Notes under the pieces: generated by a model
The model's input: the letters and a program-made list of their open reading frames with translations, nothing else
Database searches by the model: none
Told to the model about the DNA's origin: nothing
Program-made: the position numbers and the translations under genes
Shown: positions 8,558 through 17,383 of the stretch, one piece after another
Layout: the number at the start of each line of letters is the position of its first letter
Position numbering within the stretch: position 1 is the first letter of the stretch
Origin: Saprospiraceae bacterium UBA6168
GTDB lineage: Bacteria; Bacteroidota; Bacteroidia; Chitinophagales; Saprospiraceae
Length of the DNA: 64,000 nucleotides
Reading direction: 5' to 3'
Assembly: GCA_002435785.1 (NCBI GenBank)
Contig: DIUC01000017.1
Span: 33,575-97,574 of the forward strand

Positions 8558-9070
8558 CGCTTTGGTGCTTGCTCCCTGACTCCTAATTGCGATGTCGTTG
8601 ACTTTAGCGGCTTTTTTCAGTGTCGTAGGCGAACTCCTGCTTCAAAATGGCTGCCCGATGGGACTGCACATTTGATGTCGCAGTTGGCCTACGGCCATGA
8701 CAAAGTGCCGTGGTCGTTTAGTCAATGACATTGCCCTTTAGCGGTCAGGGGACGTTGTCGGTTTCCTTGCAGTTTTCTCCAGTATGTACGTTGGGTGTTG
8801 TCCAAGTAGGGTGTTTCAACACTGCGGCTGCAAGAAACAAAAGCAGTTTGGAATTACAAATTTTTGGATTGGAAAAATTGGAAGGGGCAGGCAAAAAGTG
8901 CTTGCAGGTGCAGGGTATTTTGTGGAATGGTGGTTCGATGGGTCAGAATTGGGCTGTTTTTGCGGTTGTTGTTGGAGGAGTTGCCCAAGCGTATCCAGAT
9001 AGCTTACTAAAACAGATTTTCGACGGCAGATGCGGTAAGTTTGGGAACCCTGTGTGTCAGCGGGACTAAT
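8558..9070. other. Gene-free spacer
   Basis: About 510 bp between HNH fragment 2 and the HEPN gene. Short frames on the plus strand have no recognisable motif and no consistent codon use. No repeat, tRNA or hairpin stood out. It probably carries the promoter of the fragment-2/659-residue gene unit, but I cannot point to one. Confidence 0.5.
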
Positions 9071-9475
9071 TCAAGCAGGGTTTTCTTCAATCCAGACCTT
9101 GATTGTGCCTATGAAGAGTTTCATGTCAGCGAGTAAGGCATCAAGCTGTTCTTTCGTTGGCGTAAGTTTGACTTTGTAATCAGAATCCATGCGGACTTCA
9201 AAGGCGTCTTTTGCCATTCGGCCAAATTGTTTCGGGAAGATGCCAGTGTGGATAAACTGCTTGTTGAACCACCCAATCATTTGTTGGTGCTTGGAAGTTT
9301 CAAATCCCATCAAAAGGCCAAGTGCAAGCATTGCGTAAAACATACCGTAATAAATGCGGTTTGTAGCGGCAGGGAATAATCCATGAGCGATGCAGTGTTC
9401 TACCTCGATAATGGTTGCCGCAGCTTGTTGAATCCGCAAGGTAACCAAGTGGTTGCGTTCATCTGGCGTCATCAT
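9071..9475 (-). CDS. HEPN domain protein (partner of MNT nucleotidyltransferase)
   Basis: 134 residues, all-helical, with the HEPN hallmark NRIYYGMFYAMLAL (39-52) followed by FIHTGIFPK and AFEVRMDSDY. The canonical RX4-6H RNase motif is not visible, so it resembles the HI0074/substrate-binding type more than the active HepT toxin. Its ATG overlaps the last 4 bp of the upstream nucleotidyltransferase gene, the usual arrangement of MNT-HEPN pairs, many of which act as toxin-antitoxin modules. Whether this pair is toxic is unknown. Confidence 0.85.
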   Translation of the reverse strand: MMTPDERNHLVTLRIQQAAATIIEVEHCIAHGLFPAATNRIYYGMFYAMLALGLLMGFETSKHQQMIGWFNKQFIHTGIFPKQFGRMAKDAFEVRMDSDYKVKLTPTKEQLDALLADMKLFIGTIKVWIEENPA

Positions 9476-9795
9476 GCGTATATGCCTTGGGAAAGGGCCT
9501 TGGTGAAGATAGGTTCGTAGCGTTCGATGGAGTCCTTCAATTCTGATTCAGATACCACTAAGGTTTGGGTGAACACACCGAGTTCCATGTCCAAATCAGC
9601 CATCGTGTACCGGATGGCCTGCACGGTGCGCCAGTCGTATTCACCACGAACCACTACCACGAAATCCCAATCAGAATTGGGTGTTGGTTTGCCCCAAGCT
9701 TGGGAGCCAAAAAGAACAATGTCCTTGATTTTTTCGCCAAAACCCGACTTTAGTCTTTGTTTAGCAGCTTGAAGGATTTTATCTCGCTTCTTCAT
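9472..9795 (-). CDS. Minimal nucleotidyltransferase (MNT)
   Basis: 107 residues. The nucleotidyltransferase signature GSQAWGKPTPNSDWDFVVVV (30-49) has the GSxxxG loop and the DxD pair; a third acidic residue is probably in DLDMELGVF. In MntA-HepT-type modules the MNT protein neutralises the HEPN partner by AMP transfer; here the HEPN partner follows with a 4-bp overlap. Small single-domain size is normal for the family. Confidence 0.88.
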   Translation of the reverse strand: MKKRDKILQAAKQRLKSGFGEKIKDIVLFGSQAWGKPTPNSDWDFVVVVRGEYDWRTVQAIRYTMADLDMELGVFTQTLVVSESELKDSIERYEPIFTKALSQGIYA

Positions 9796-9839
9796 GGAAA
9801 TTCATTTTACGTTTTAGGCAAAGGTACTCAATCGGCGAT

Positions 9840-10046
9840 TCATTGTTGACGGTTGGCAGCGAATTCGAGCGCTACGAGGATGTCCTGCCGGTTAAGTTCT
9901 GGAAAGTCTTGGAGTATTTCCTCGATGGTCATACTTGAGGCGAGGTAGCGAAGGATGTCCTCCACGGTGATGCGCATATTGCGGATGCAGGGCTTGCCGG
10001 AACGGTTGCCCGGTTCTATTGTGATGATATTTTTGTAAATGGTCAT
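9840..10046 (-). CDS. DUF433 family protein (antitoxin-like)
   Basis: 68 residues from the ATG at 10046 (MTIYKNIITIEPGNRSGKPC); the frame runs further upstream, but that part has no family match. DUF433 proteins have a short N-terminal strand region with GKPCIRNMRITVEDIL and a C-terminal helical DNA-binding part (DILRYLASSMTIEEIL). Many are antitoxins of DUF5615/PIN-type toxins. No such toxin gene is adjacent; the neighbour 44 bp downstream is the MNT gene, so the role here is open. Confidence 0.85.
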   Translation of the reverse strand: MTIYKNIITIEPGNRSGKPCIRNMRITVEDILRYLASSMTIEEILQDFPELNRQDILVALEFAANRQQ

Positions 10047-10235
10047 AATCTTATTTTTTTCAAATTTACAAACCTTCCTGTAAAAAAAATCAAAAATGCG
10101 CTGCCAACAAGCACCAGCTCTAAATCTTACGCTTGTTGGAGCAGAGCGGTAAAATCGCCATCTCAGATTTTGTGCCACCAAAATAATTTGCATCGGACTT
10201 AGGGTCGAAATTGCAAGGAAAACGAAATTTGCGCC

Positions 10236-13200
10236 ATGCCTACTCGAATATTGTCCTTCTTATTTTTTTTGTTTTATGCCTGTCAAATCGGCTTGGCACA
10301 GCCATCCAGTGCGGCCCTGATGCACTACACCACCGACCAGGGGCTCAGCAACGACCACGTCACCGCTATTGCCAAAGACAAGCTCGGCTTCCTTTGGGTC
10401 GGCACGGTGAACGGGCTGAACCGCTTTGATGGCCGCAATTTCAAGGTCTTTCGGAATAAGCCCGGCGACGAGAACAGCATCCCCAACAACAACATTATCG
10501 GCATCACCCTCGCCCCCGATGGCTGGCTCTGGATTTCCACCGACAACGGCCTGTGCAAGCTCGATCCATTCTGGCTCGACATCGAGCGCATACCCCTTCC
10601 CGAAAATACGGACACGCTTAAAAATGATGCCACCACGCCGGTAGTCTTCGACTCAAAGGGCATGGCTTGGACGACCGGCTGGAACGGCATTTATCAATTG
10701 GACCCAAGGACGGACAAGCCGGTTTTTTTTCAAAAAACAGAACAAAACCTTCCCGGTTACTTTGGAATAATGGTGGACGAAAAGGACCGACTTTGGATGA
10801 TAAACAGCGGCTTGCGCCGTTTTGACCCAGCCACCAAGACCCTCAAATTGTTCAAGGGCGTCAATCCTCGTGAGCCGTTCGTGGATGCGAGTTCCCTGAG
10901 TGTGGTGCAAGACCACACTGGTAAAATATGGGCGGGAACTTGGTTCTCGGGAATATGGAAATACGTGCCGGAATTAGACGAGTTTGCCAAAACAACTTTC
11001 CCCACAACTCTTGCCACGCAACTGCTGCCCGACACGACAGCTAATGGTCGGCAGTTCATTTGGGTGGGTGGTGGAAACCACGGTTTGGGGGTTTATTTTT
11101 TGGACACGAACCAATATACCGAGTTCAAGCCAGACCTCCGTGATCCCTACACCCACAACAACTACTTAGTCAAGATTTTTTTTAAAGACCCATCGAACGA
11201 TGACGTGTGGATGGGCACTGAAATCGGGTTGGAGCACTACGCCCCGACTGCAGTACGGTTTGTACGAGCGATGATACCCCAAGCCAACGACATGGGGCAG
11301 TTCAGCCTGGTTTCTGGCGTGGTTCAGGACAACACCGACCCCACGGGACAACGCTATTTTGTGGGCGTTTGGGGCACGGGGCTGTACAGTTGGAACAAAG
11401 CCACAGGAGCGGCCGAGCGCATGAGTTCTAGGTCAACCAATTTCACGGGGCAGGGTATTTTCAACCTTTTCCAAGACAGCAAGGGCTACCTCTGGGGATG
11501 TATGAACAACGGCATGAGTCGCTACAATCCCCGCACGGGCGAGTGGAAGGATTATCAAAATTTTTTCAAGGACAACGAAAAAAGCCCGCTCATTTGGTGT
11601 GGCATGGAAGACAGCAAGGGTAACGTTTGGTTTGGTTCTGCAAGGGAAGGGCTCTACCGGTACAACCGCCAGGCCGATCGGATGGAACAGGCTTTTTTCA
11701 ACGCAAAATTTGCCAACTACCGTGGCAACGTAGGCGTGCGCCAAATATCGGAGGACAACCACGGGCGACTGTGGTTGGCTGGCGGTGAGAGCAGCCTCAT
11801 ACGCTTTGACCCGGCCACAGACGAGTCGAAGCGATTCAGCTACGAGGGCCAGGTCACTCCCAGTGCTTGTGGGGCTGTGGAGGCTGGGGACAATGGCCGT
11901 ATTTACGCAGCGTTCCATGAGACTTTTGTTGAACTTGATTCGGAGGGTAAGTTGCTGCGCCGTTTCACCATCGACAACGGCCTGAAAACCAGCCGCTTGA
12001 GCTTCCTCGTGGAGGACAAGCAGGGGCGCATCTGGTTCAATTCCGAGTACTTGCTGCACTGTTTTGACCCTGCGAGCGGCAAGTTCAGCTACTACGGAAA
12101 GACCGATGGGCTGTTCAGCAATACCATGACCGATGCCCTCTGCGTCACGCCGGCGGGCGAGATTTTCGTGGGCTTTCAGAATGCCTTCAACTTTTTCAAC
12201 CCAGCCCAACTGCGCATAAACCACCAACCACCCCCCGTTGTCGTGACCGCCATTCGGGTGATGAACGAGGAGCGGGAACTGCGCACCCAAACCAAGATAG
12301 CATTGAACATTGGACTTTTTTCCACCAACTTGGAAAGTGTAAACAGGGACACTTTCATTACCCTTAACCCTGGTGAGGACTTTTTTGAGGTTGAATTTGC
12401 GGCGCTCAATTTCAGCCAACCGGAGCGCAACCGCTATGCATACCGCCTCGACGGCTTCAACAAGGATTGGGTGTACACCGACCGCCCAGTGGCTACTTTC
12501 ACCAACCTTGGTGGCGGCACTTATTTCCTGCACATGAAAGCGGCCAACAACGACGGCGTCTGGAACGAGCGCGGGGCGACCCTTGAGATACGGGTGAGGC
12601 CGCCGTTTCACGGGACTTGGTGGTTTAGGATTTTGATAGTGCTGGCATTAGGCGGCCTGGCGTTTGGCGTCGTCAAGTTCAGGCAGCACCAGCGCCGTCG
12701 CCTTGAACGGTTCCGGGAGGGGCTGGCCCGAGACCTGCACGACGAGATGGGAAGCACCCTGAGCAGCATCCGGTTTTTCAGCGAATTCGCCAACCAGCAA
12801 GTCGGCGACGACAAGCCGCAGGTGACGCCCGTACTGCAACGAATCAGCCAGAGTGCCAGCACCTTGGGTGATTCCATGCAGGACATCATCTGGGCGATGA
12901 AGAACAAAAACGACCAGCTAGAGGACTTGGCCGCCCGCATGACCGAGTTCGGCCTGCGCCTGATGGAAGCGAGGAACATCAATTTTAAGACGCACGTCAG
13001 CGATGATTTTTTGGGCAAACACCTACAGCCAGAAGTTCGCCGCAACATCTACCTCATCTTCAAGGAAGCAATGAACAATGCCGCCAAATATGCGGAGGCC
13101 AGCGAGGTGGAGCTTTTTTTGTCCATCAAAAAAGGGCTGCTCCTAATGAAGATATCAGACAACGGAAAGGGCTTTGAACCCGGCAGCCAACACGCCGATG

Positions 13201-13316
13201 GTGGCGGAAACGGCTTGCGCAACATGCGCATGAGGGCGGGGGACATTGGGGGAAAGGTGGAATTCATCTCAAAGTTGGGTGAGGGGACGAGGGTGGAACT
13301 GCGGGTGCAGGTTTAA
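10236..13316 (+). CDS. Sensor histidine kinase with beta-propeller sensor (HisKA_3 type)
   Basis: 1026 residues. A signal peptide (MPTRILSFLFFLFYACQIGLAQ) is followed by Reg_prop-type propeller repeats (GFLWVGTVNGLNRFDG, GWLWISTDNGL, GYLWGCMNNGMSRY) to about residue 650, a Y_Y_Y domain (~690-790), one membrane helix (~795-815), and a cytoplasmic kinase. The phospho-accepting histidine is H835 in RDLHDEMGS, as in HisKA_3/NarX-type kinases; N-box NAAKYAEA and GGGNGLRNMRMRAG form the ATPase. It should pair with the NarL-type regulator encoded 361 bp downstream on the same strand. The ligand is unknown; in Bacteroidetes such sensors often detect glycans. Confidence 0.93.
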   Translation: MPTRILSFLFFLFYACQIGLAQPSSAALMHYTTDQGLSNDHVTAIAKDKLGFLWVGTVNGLNRFDGRNFKVFRNKPGDENSIPNNNIIGITLAPDGWLWISTDNGLCKLDPFWLDIERIPLPENTDTLKNDATTPVVFDSKGMAWTTGWNGIYQLDPRTDKPVFFQKTEQNLPGYFGIMVDEKDRLWMINSGLRRFDPATKTLKLFKGVNPREPFVDASSLSVVQDHTGKIWAGTWFSGIWKYVPELDEFAKTTFPTTLATQLLPDTTANGRQFIWVGGGNHGLGVYFLDTNQYTEFKPDLRDPYTHNNYLVKIFFKDPSNDDVWMGTEIGLEHYAPTAVRFVRAMIPQANDMGQFSLVSGVVQDNTDPTGQRYFVGVWGTGLYSWNKATGAAERMSSRSTNFTGQGIFNLFQDSKGYLWGCMNNGMSRYNPRTGEWKDYQNFFKDNEKSPLIWCGMEDSKGNVWFGSAREGLYRYNRQADRMEQAFFNAKFANYRGNVGVRQISEDNHGRLWLAGGESSLIRFDPATDESKRFSYEGQVTPSACGAVEAGDNGRIYAAFHETFVELDSEGKLLRRFTIDNGLKTSRLSFLVEDKQGRIWFNSEYLLHCFDPASGKFSYYGKTDGLFSNTMTDALCVTPAGEIFVGFQNAFNFFNPAQLRINHQPPPVVVTAIRVMNEERELRTQTKIALNIGLFSTNLESVNRDTFITLNPGEDFFEVEFAALNFSQPERNRYAYRLDGFNKDWVYTDRPVATFTNLGGGTYFLHMKAANNDGVWNERGATLEIRVRPPFHGTWWFRILIVLALGGLAFGVVKFRQHQRRRLERFREGLARDLHDEMGSTLSSIRFFSEFANQQVGDDKPQVTPVLQRISQSASTLGDSMQDIIWAMKNKNDQLEDLAARMTEFGLRLMEARNINFKTHVSDDFLGKHLQPEVRRNIYLIFKEAMNNAAKYAEASEVELFLSIKKGLLLMKISDNGKGFEPGSQHADGGGNGLRNMRMRAGDIGGKVEFISKLGEGTRVELRVQV

Positions 13317-13546
13317 TGGCTTTCTTTATCTATCCGTGGTGTGAAACGATGCTTGTTTTGCTCCCACCATTCTGACAGGATTTCTTCCCCTTCTTTTTCA
13401 ACGCCAAAATCGAAGTCGGCTTTTCGAAGCAAAAACCGGAGGCGTAGCATTTGAAGAATTTCCAAAAACGCTGCCTTGTCGAAGCTGTTTTTGTCGAGCG
13501 TTATGACAAATTTATTTGTTGTATCACTCCATTGGATTTCTGACAT
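13313..13546 (-). CDS. Small hypothetical protein between kinase and regulator
   Basis: 77 residues (MSEIQWSDTTNKFVITLDKN...), mixed strand/helix, acidic, no family recognised. The stop overlaps the end of the sensor kinase gene by 4 bp in convergent orientation. It has normal composition for a real gene and a good ATG. Its size and character resemble antitoxin-like proteins, but no toxin is adjacent. Confidence 0.6.
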   Translation of the reverse strand: MSEIQWSDTTNKFVITLDKNSFDKAAFLEILQMLRLRFLLRKADFDFGVEKEGEEILSEWWEQNKHRFTPRIDKESH

Positions 13547-13677
13547 GGCTTGTAAATTTTTTAAAATTAAGGTTTTGTGGCAAAAACAGGATGATATAAT
13601 TCAAACTTTACCTACCAAGTCTAATTTCACCTCTTTATGCTATTTCCAAATCACATTTTCCAGACGACATTTGCCCC

Positions 13678-14322
13678 ATGGAAACAAAAATCCGAATACT
13701 CCTTTACGAAGACAACCGCGACCTGCGAGAGGGCATGACGTTCCTGTTGCAGGCCACGCCAGGGTTGCAGCTCATCGGGGCCTTCCCCGACACCAGCAAC
13801 CTCGAAATGCAAATTCCCGGCCTCAAGCCCGACGTGGTTTTGATGGACATTGACATGCCCGGCAGGACTGGCATCGAGGCCACGCCAGTCGTGAAGGCGC
13901 TGCGCCCAGAAACCCAGGTGCTCATGCTGACGGTCTTCGAGGACGAGGACCGCATTTTTCAAGCCATCCGAAACGGGGCATCGGGCTATCTGCTCAAGCG
14001 CACCCCGCCCACCGAAATCATCGCCGCCATCCACGACGTACACCGGGGCGGTTCACCGATGACATCGAGCATCGCACGGCGGGTGCTGCATTTTTTCCAA
14101 CAGGAGCAGCCTGTGGCCAAGATGAAGGACTACGACCTGTCACCTCGGGAGCTAGAAATCCTGAAAAGCCTCGTCAAAGGCTACTCCTACAAGCTCATCG
14201 CCGACGAGCATTTTATCAGCATTGACACCGTGCGCTCGCATATCCGGCACATCTACGAGAAGCTGCAAGTGAACTCGAAGACGGAGGCGGTGCTGAAGGC
14301 GCTGAAGGAGCGAATTGTGTAA
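13678..14322 (+). CDS. NarL/FixJ-family response regulator
   Basis: 214 residues. Receiver domain with acidic residues E11-D12, phospho-acceptor D57 in VVLMDIDMPG, switch threonine in MLTVFED and lysine in YLLKRTPP. A GerE/LuxR helix-turn-helix follows (LSPRELEILKSL ... STDTVRSH-like SIDTVRSHIRHIYEKL, ~148-205). It is the expected output partner of the HisKA_3 sensor upstream. Transcription should start within the 130-bp gap shared with the divergent small gene. Confidence 0.95.
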   Translation: METKIRILLYEDNRDLREGMTFLLQATPGLQLIGAFPDTSNLEMQIPGLKPDVVLMDIDMPGRTGIEATPVVKALRPETQVLMLTVFEDEDRIFQAIRNGASGYLLKRTPPTEIIAAIHDVHRGGSPMTSSIARRVLHFFQQEQPVAKMKDYDLSPRELEILKSLVKGYSYKLIADEHFISIDTVRSHIRHIYEKLQVNSKTEAVLKALKERIV

Positions 14323-14324
14323 AA

Positions 14325-14470
14325 ATTGGTTGAGAGGGTTTAGATGGTTGAGGGGGTTTAGATGGTTGAGATGGTTGAGATGGTTGAGATGGTTGAGATG
14401 GTTGAGGGGGTTTAGATGGTTGAGCATTAGCCCCATCTAAACCCCCTCAACCAGCTAAACCCGCTAAACC
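14325..14470. repeat. Low-complexity array with inverted arm
   Basis: Units of GATGGTTGA and GGGTTTAGA repeat in tandem to about 14425 and are followed by the reverse-complement type CATCTAAACCCCCTCAACC ... GCTAAACC. The transcript could fold into a long hairpin just after the regulator stop, with TTTTT at 14471, so it may serve as its terminator. A related array is at 22179-22257. Confidence 0.75.
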
Positions 14471-15184
14471 TTTTTGAAAACAATGTTCCTCCTGCTGGCA
14501 GCCCTGCTGGCTGCACTTTATTTTGGGCTAAAATGCCCAGGTTTCCTCAAAATCCCTGCGTTGGTTCGGCATTGAAGCGGCTCCTTGGCTTTGCTACGTG
14601 GCAGGGCTGGCTTCTACTGGTTTCCAACACCACAGGCCACCCTCTATTTTACATTTCAATTCATTGTTTGCTTCGAGCAGCCTTCTCAATAGTACGAAAG
14701 GGGTATACTTCAGGATTTTGCACCCTTGCTTGTTTTACCCCTGACCCCTAAAGGGGAACCATAGCAGCAAACGACATGATTTAGGTTCCCCTTTAGGGGT
14801 CAGGGGTAAATGACAAGAGCGAAACTTTGAAATGCAGCCGTACGAAGGTGCGCATGAGGGCTAAAAAGACCAGCCCATGCGTGGGCTTAGCATTCCCGGT
14901 AGCCTGGAAAAGGCAACAATTTAAAATCGAAAAAATAACGGAGTGATATAGGGGGAAATCGCATCCCATCTGTCAAGTAATTGCAAAAGCGCAACCGCAG
15001 CCTGCTCAACATACGCACTATACACTGCCATTCTCATCCATTTGGGTGATGAAATAGCAAGTAAAAAAAACGTATTCACATGGATGTGCGATTTCGGAGG
15101 CCCTGCGGGCAACCCCATCTTTGCACCATCAATCACATAATTTATATCACCCGAGTTTTTTAATTTTTTAAAAACAATTTATCA
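14471..15184. other. Spacer with long inverted repeat and one micro-frame
   Basis: No convincing gene. A 30-codon frame at 14483-14575 would give a hydrophobic peptide (MFLLLAALLAALYFGLK...), possible as a small membrane protein but unsupported. A perfect 27-bp inverted repeat lies at 14734-14810. The AT-rich final 60 bp should hold the promoter of the SnoaL-like gene. Confidence 0.45.
14734..14810. repeat. Perfect 27-bp inverted repeat
   Basis: Left arm 14734-14760 and right arm 14784-14810 are exact reverse complements, with a 23-nt loop. Each arm also contains its own palindrome CCCCTAAAGGGG. It is far from any coding end, so a terminator role is doubtful; it looks like a small mobile or REP-type palindrome. 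Confidence 0.85.
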
Positions 15185-15592
15185 ATGAAAACGCAACGTG
15201 AAAAAGCAATTCTCAACTACTTCTCACCGCACAAGGCGTTGGACGTAATAGACCTGTACAACTTCCTTGCCCCCGATGTCACCATCGTAGAGCCCGAAAG
15301 CCTTCCCTGGGGCGGCAACTACAATGGGATGCAGGGCGTGGCCAGGTACATGACCAACGTGACCGACAACATCCTGTCTGAAATTGAATTGGATGACGTG
15401 TACTCCTGTGGCGACAAGGTCGTGGCCATTGGCTGGTCGCATGGTAGGGTGGTAAAGACGGGAAGGAGCTTCCATATCAGGGTTACGCAATTATATACCT
15501 TCAATGAAAATAACAAGATTAGCCGGGTTGAATTCCTCTCCGACCTGCCCGCATTTTTTGAAGCGTTGGGGCTCCAATTTTCGTCTTCATGA
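15185..15592 (+). CDS. SnoaL-like/NTF2-fold protein
   Basis: 135 residues with the cone-shaped NTF2-like fold pattern: an N-terminal helix (ALDVIDLYNFLAPDVTIVEP), the GMQGVARYMTNV helix, and C-terminal strands ending FHIRVTQLYTFNENNKISRVEF. No signal peptide, so cytoplasmic. Families with this fold are polyketide cyclases, isomerases or binding proteins; the substrate cannot be read from sequence. Stands alone between two long spacers. Confidence 0.7.
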   Translation: MKTQREKAILNYFSPHKALDVIDLYNFLAPDVTIVEPESLPWGGNYNGMQGVARYMTNVTDNILSEIELDDVYSCGDKVVAIGWSHGRVVKTGRSFHIRVTQLYTFNENNKISRVEFLSDLPAFFEALGLQFSSS

Positions 15593-16153
15593 TACAATTG
15601 GAGGCAATCGGAACCTGCCAAGCCCCCGATGAGTTCTGCCGTATCTGTCCGAGAAAGCAGGTCTTGCCGGTTAAAGCTTGGCAGTTGATGCACCATGCTC
15701 TAAGTTTTGTGCAAATAGTCGCTTACGGAACGCATTCCCCTCCTCGCCGCCTTCGGCGGCTCGTCGGGGAGGTGAGGGAGCCTTGGGGGCGTTCCGCCCC
15801 CAACCCCCCTTTTGCACGGTCTGTCCCGACCCACCTTCGGAAATGATATAAGCAATTAGTATTTACCTAAATAATAAGCTATAGCGGCAATTCGGTTTTA
15901 AAAGTATAGCCGAAATTATTTTTATAATCGAATAATAACCAACCTAAAACAACCATTTCATGTGATGAAAATAGCAGTAAAACAATGTCTTTCACATCAA
16001 CATGCTATTTTAAAATTTTATCAACTGCCGCATCTTTGTCTCATTAAATGACTTAATTAAATTACGGATTTTATTCTCTCCATATTTAATTAAAGGCATA
16101 ATATACAATCAAACAATTTTTTATTAACCATCTTTAATTTAAATTACTCGACA
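15593..16153. other. Spacer with two GC-rich hairpins and AT-rich promoter region
   Basis: The left part is GC-rich and holds hairpins GCCGCCTTCGGCGGC (15746-15760) and one with arms TTGGGGGCG/CGCCCCCAA (15783-15803), resembling REP-type or decayed mobile sequence. The right ~300 bp are strongly AT-rich and probably contain the promoter of the lipocalin-like lipoprotein gene. No gene seen. Confidence 0.5.
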
Positions 16154-16627
16154 ATGAAAGCATTATCAATCAAGGCCTTCGTGGCGATGCTCAGCCTATT
16201 GGCAACATTCAACATGACAAGCTGTAAAGATGACGATGTACAGCCTGACCAAACACAACTGCTGACGGGCGGCAACTGGAAACTCACCGCTTTTACCTCC
16301 GACCCTGCTTTTGAATGGTTTGGCACACCAGTGACCAACATTTACGCCCAGCTACCCGCCTGCATCAAGGATGACCTCACCACTTTTAAACCAAGCGGTA
16401 CTGTCAACTTTGACGAAGGCCCCAGCAAATGTGACCCGAACGACCCGCAAACCACTTCCGGTACCTGGGCATTGAGCGCTGACGAAACCGTGCTCTCCGT
16501 GACCAGCGACGGTGAAACTGAAAGCTGGGAAATCGAAGACCTGAAGAAAGATACTTTTCAGGCAAATTACAAGGTCACTCAGGAAGGCGTGACCTACACC
16601 TTTACAGTGACTTTCAAGAAGAATTAA
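16154..16627 (+). CDS. Lipocalin-like domain lipoprotein
   Basis: 157 residues. Signal peptide with lipobox (LLATFNMTSC, C at ~24) and the acidic +2 to +4 residues (KDDD) typical of surface or outer-membrane lipoproteins in Bacteroidota. The rest (GGNWKLTAF ... SGTWALSADETVLSV ... TFTVTF) matches the short lipocalin-like domains of the phylum. Binding partner unknown. A cytochrome c lipoprotein gene follows 81 bp downstream and may be co-transcribed. Confidence 0.75.
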   Translation: MKALSIKAFVAMLSLLATFNMTSCKDDDVQPDQTQLLTGGNWKLTAFTSDPAFEWFGTPVTNIYAQLPACIKDDLTTFKPSGTVNFDEGPSKCDPNDPQTTSGTWALSADETVLSVTSDGETESWEIEDLKKDTFQANYKVTQEGVTYTFTVTFKKN

Positions 16628-16708
16628 TGGTGAAATGATTCGGTGCAGGTGGAGCCGTAAAAGGTTCCACCGTGCTATTTCTTCCAAAACTATTTAAATC
16701 TCCAACGC

Positions 16709-17293
16709 ATGAAATCGAATACCATCATCACGATTATAATTGCCCTCGGCTTTTGCATGGTCAGTTGTTCCAAAAAAGAAACTGACAATACCCAGCCCAA
16801 AGTCACAGAAATGACGCACGAAATGAAAATTGATCGCGGTAAGTACATCGTCAATACTGCAGCTTGTGACGACTGTCATACCCCTAAAATCATGACACCA
16901 CAAGGGCCTGAATTGGATATGTCTAAGCGGTTGTCAGGTCATCCCGCTGAACTAAAGGTCGCTGAAATAGCAGACAAAAGCATCCTAAAGGATTTTGCAC
17001 TCACCAATGCTGACCTTACCGCTTGGATAGGCCCTTGGGGCACCAGCTTCGCCGCCAACTTGACCCCCGATGACACGGGTATGGGCAATTGGACACTGGA
17101 GCAGTTCACGAGAGCCATCCGGGAAGGAAAGTACAAGGGGCTTGAAGGCAGCCGACCGCTCCTTCCGCCGATGCCTTGGCAGGTTTACAAGAACTTCACC
17201 GACCAGGATTTGGAGTGCATCTTCGCCTACTTGCAATCGCTGCCTCCGATCAGCAACCTGGTGCCTGCACCGGTTCCGCCAGCGGCGCATTAA
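16709..17293 (+). CDS. Cytochrome c lipoprotein
   Basis: 194 residues. Lipoprotein signal (GFCMVSC, C20) followed by the haem-binding motif C53-D-D-C56-H57; MPWQVYKNFTDQDLECIFAYL is the usual C-terminal helix preceding the fold's end, with a candidate methionine ligand in PPMPW. One haem site only. Exported electron carrier, anchored to a membrane by lipid. Partner oxidoreductase not visible nearby. Confidence 0.85.
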   Translation: MKSNTIITIIIALGFCMVSCSKKETDNTQPKVTEMTHEMKIDRGKYIVNTAACDDCHTPKIMTPQGPELDMSKRLSGHPAELKVAEIADKSILKDFALTNADLTAWIGPWGTSFAANLTPDDTGMGNWTLEQFTRAIREGKYKGLEGSRPLLPPMPWQVYKNFTDQDLECIFAYLQSLPPISNLVPAPVPPAAH

Positions 17294-17383
17294 ACTTTGA
17301 GATTGCGTTATAGGGTATTGGAAAATAACCCAATAATTCAATTTCCCAATTTCTCAATTTCTATCATTCAAACCATTCTCCTA

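Noticed and set aside
11433..12611. Long open frame (392 codons) antisense to the HisKA_3 sensor
   Set aside because: Lies fully inside a clearly recognised gene, in GC-rich codons, and has no motif.
15721..15803. GC-rich hairpins as terminators of the SnoaL-like gene
   Set aside because: More than 130 bp past the stop and without T-runs; more like REP-type sequence.
16640..16680. Hairpin GGTGGAGCC/GGTTCCACC as a terminator between lipocalin-like and cytochrome genes
   Set aside because: One G-T pair and no T-run; the two genes may well be co-transcribed.
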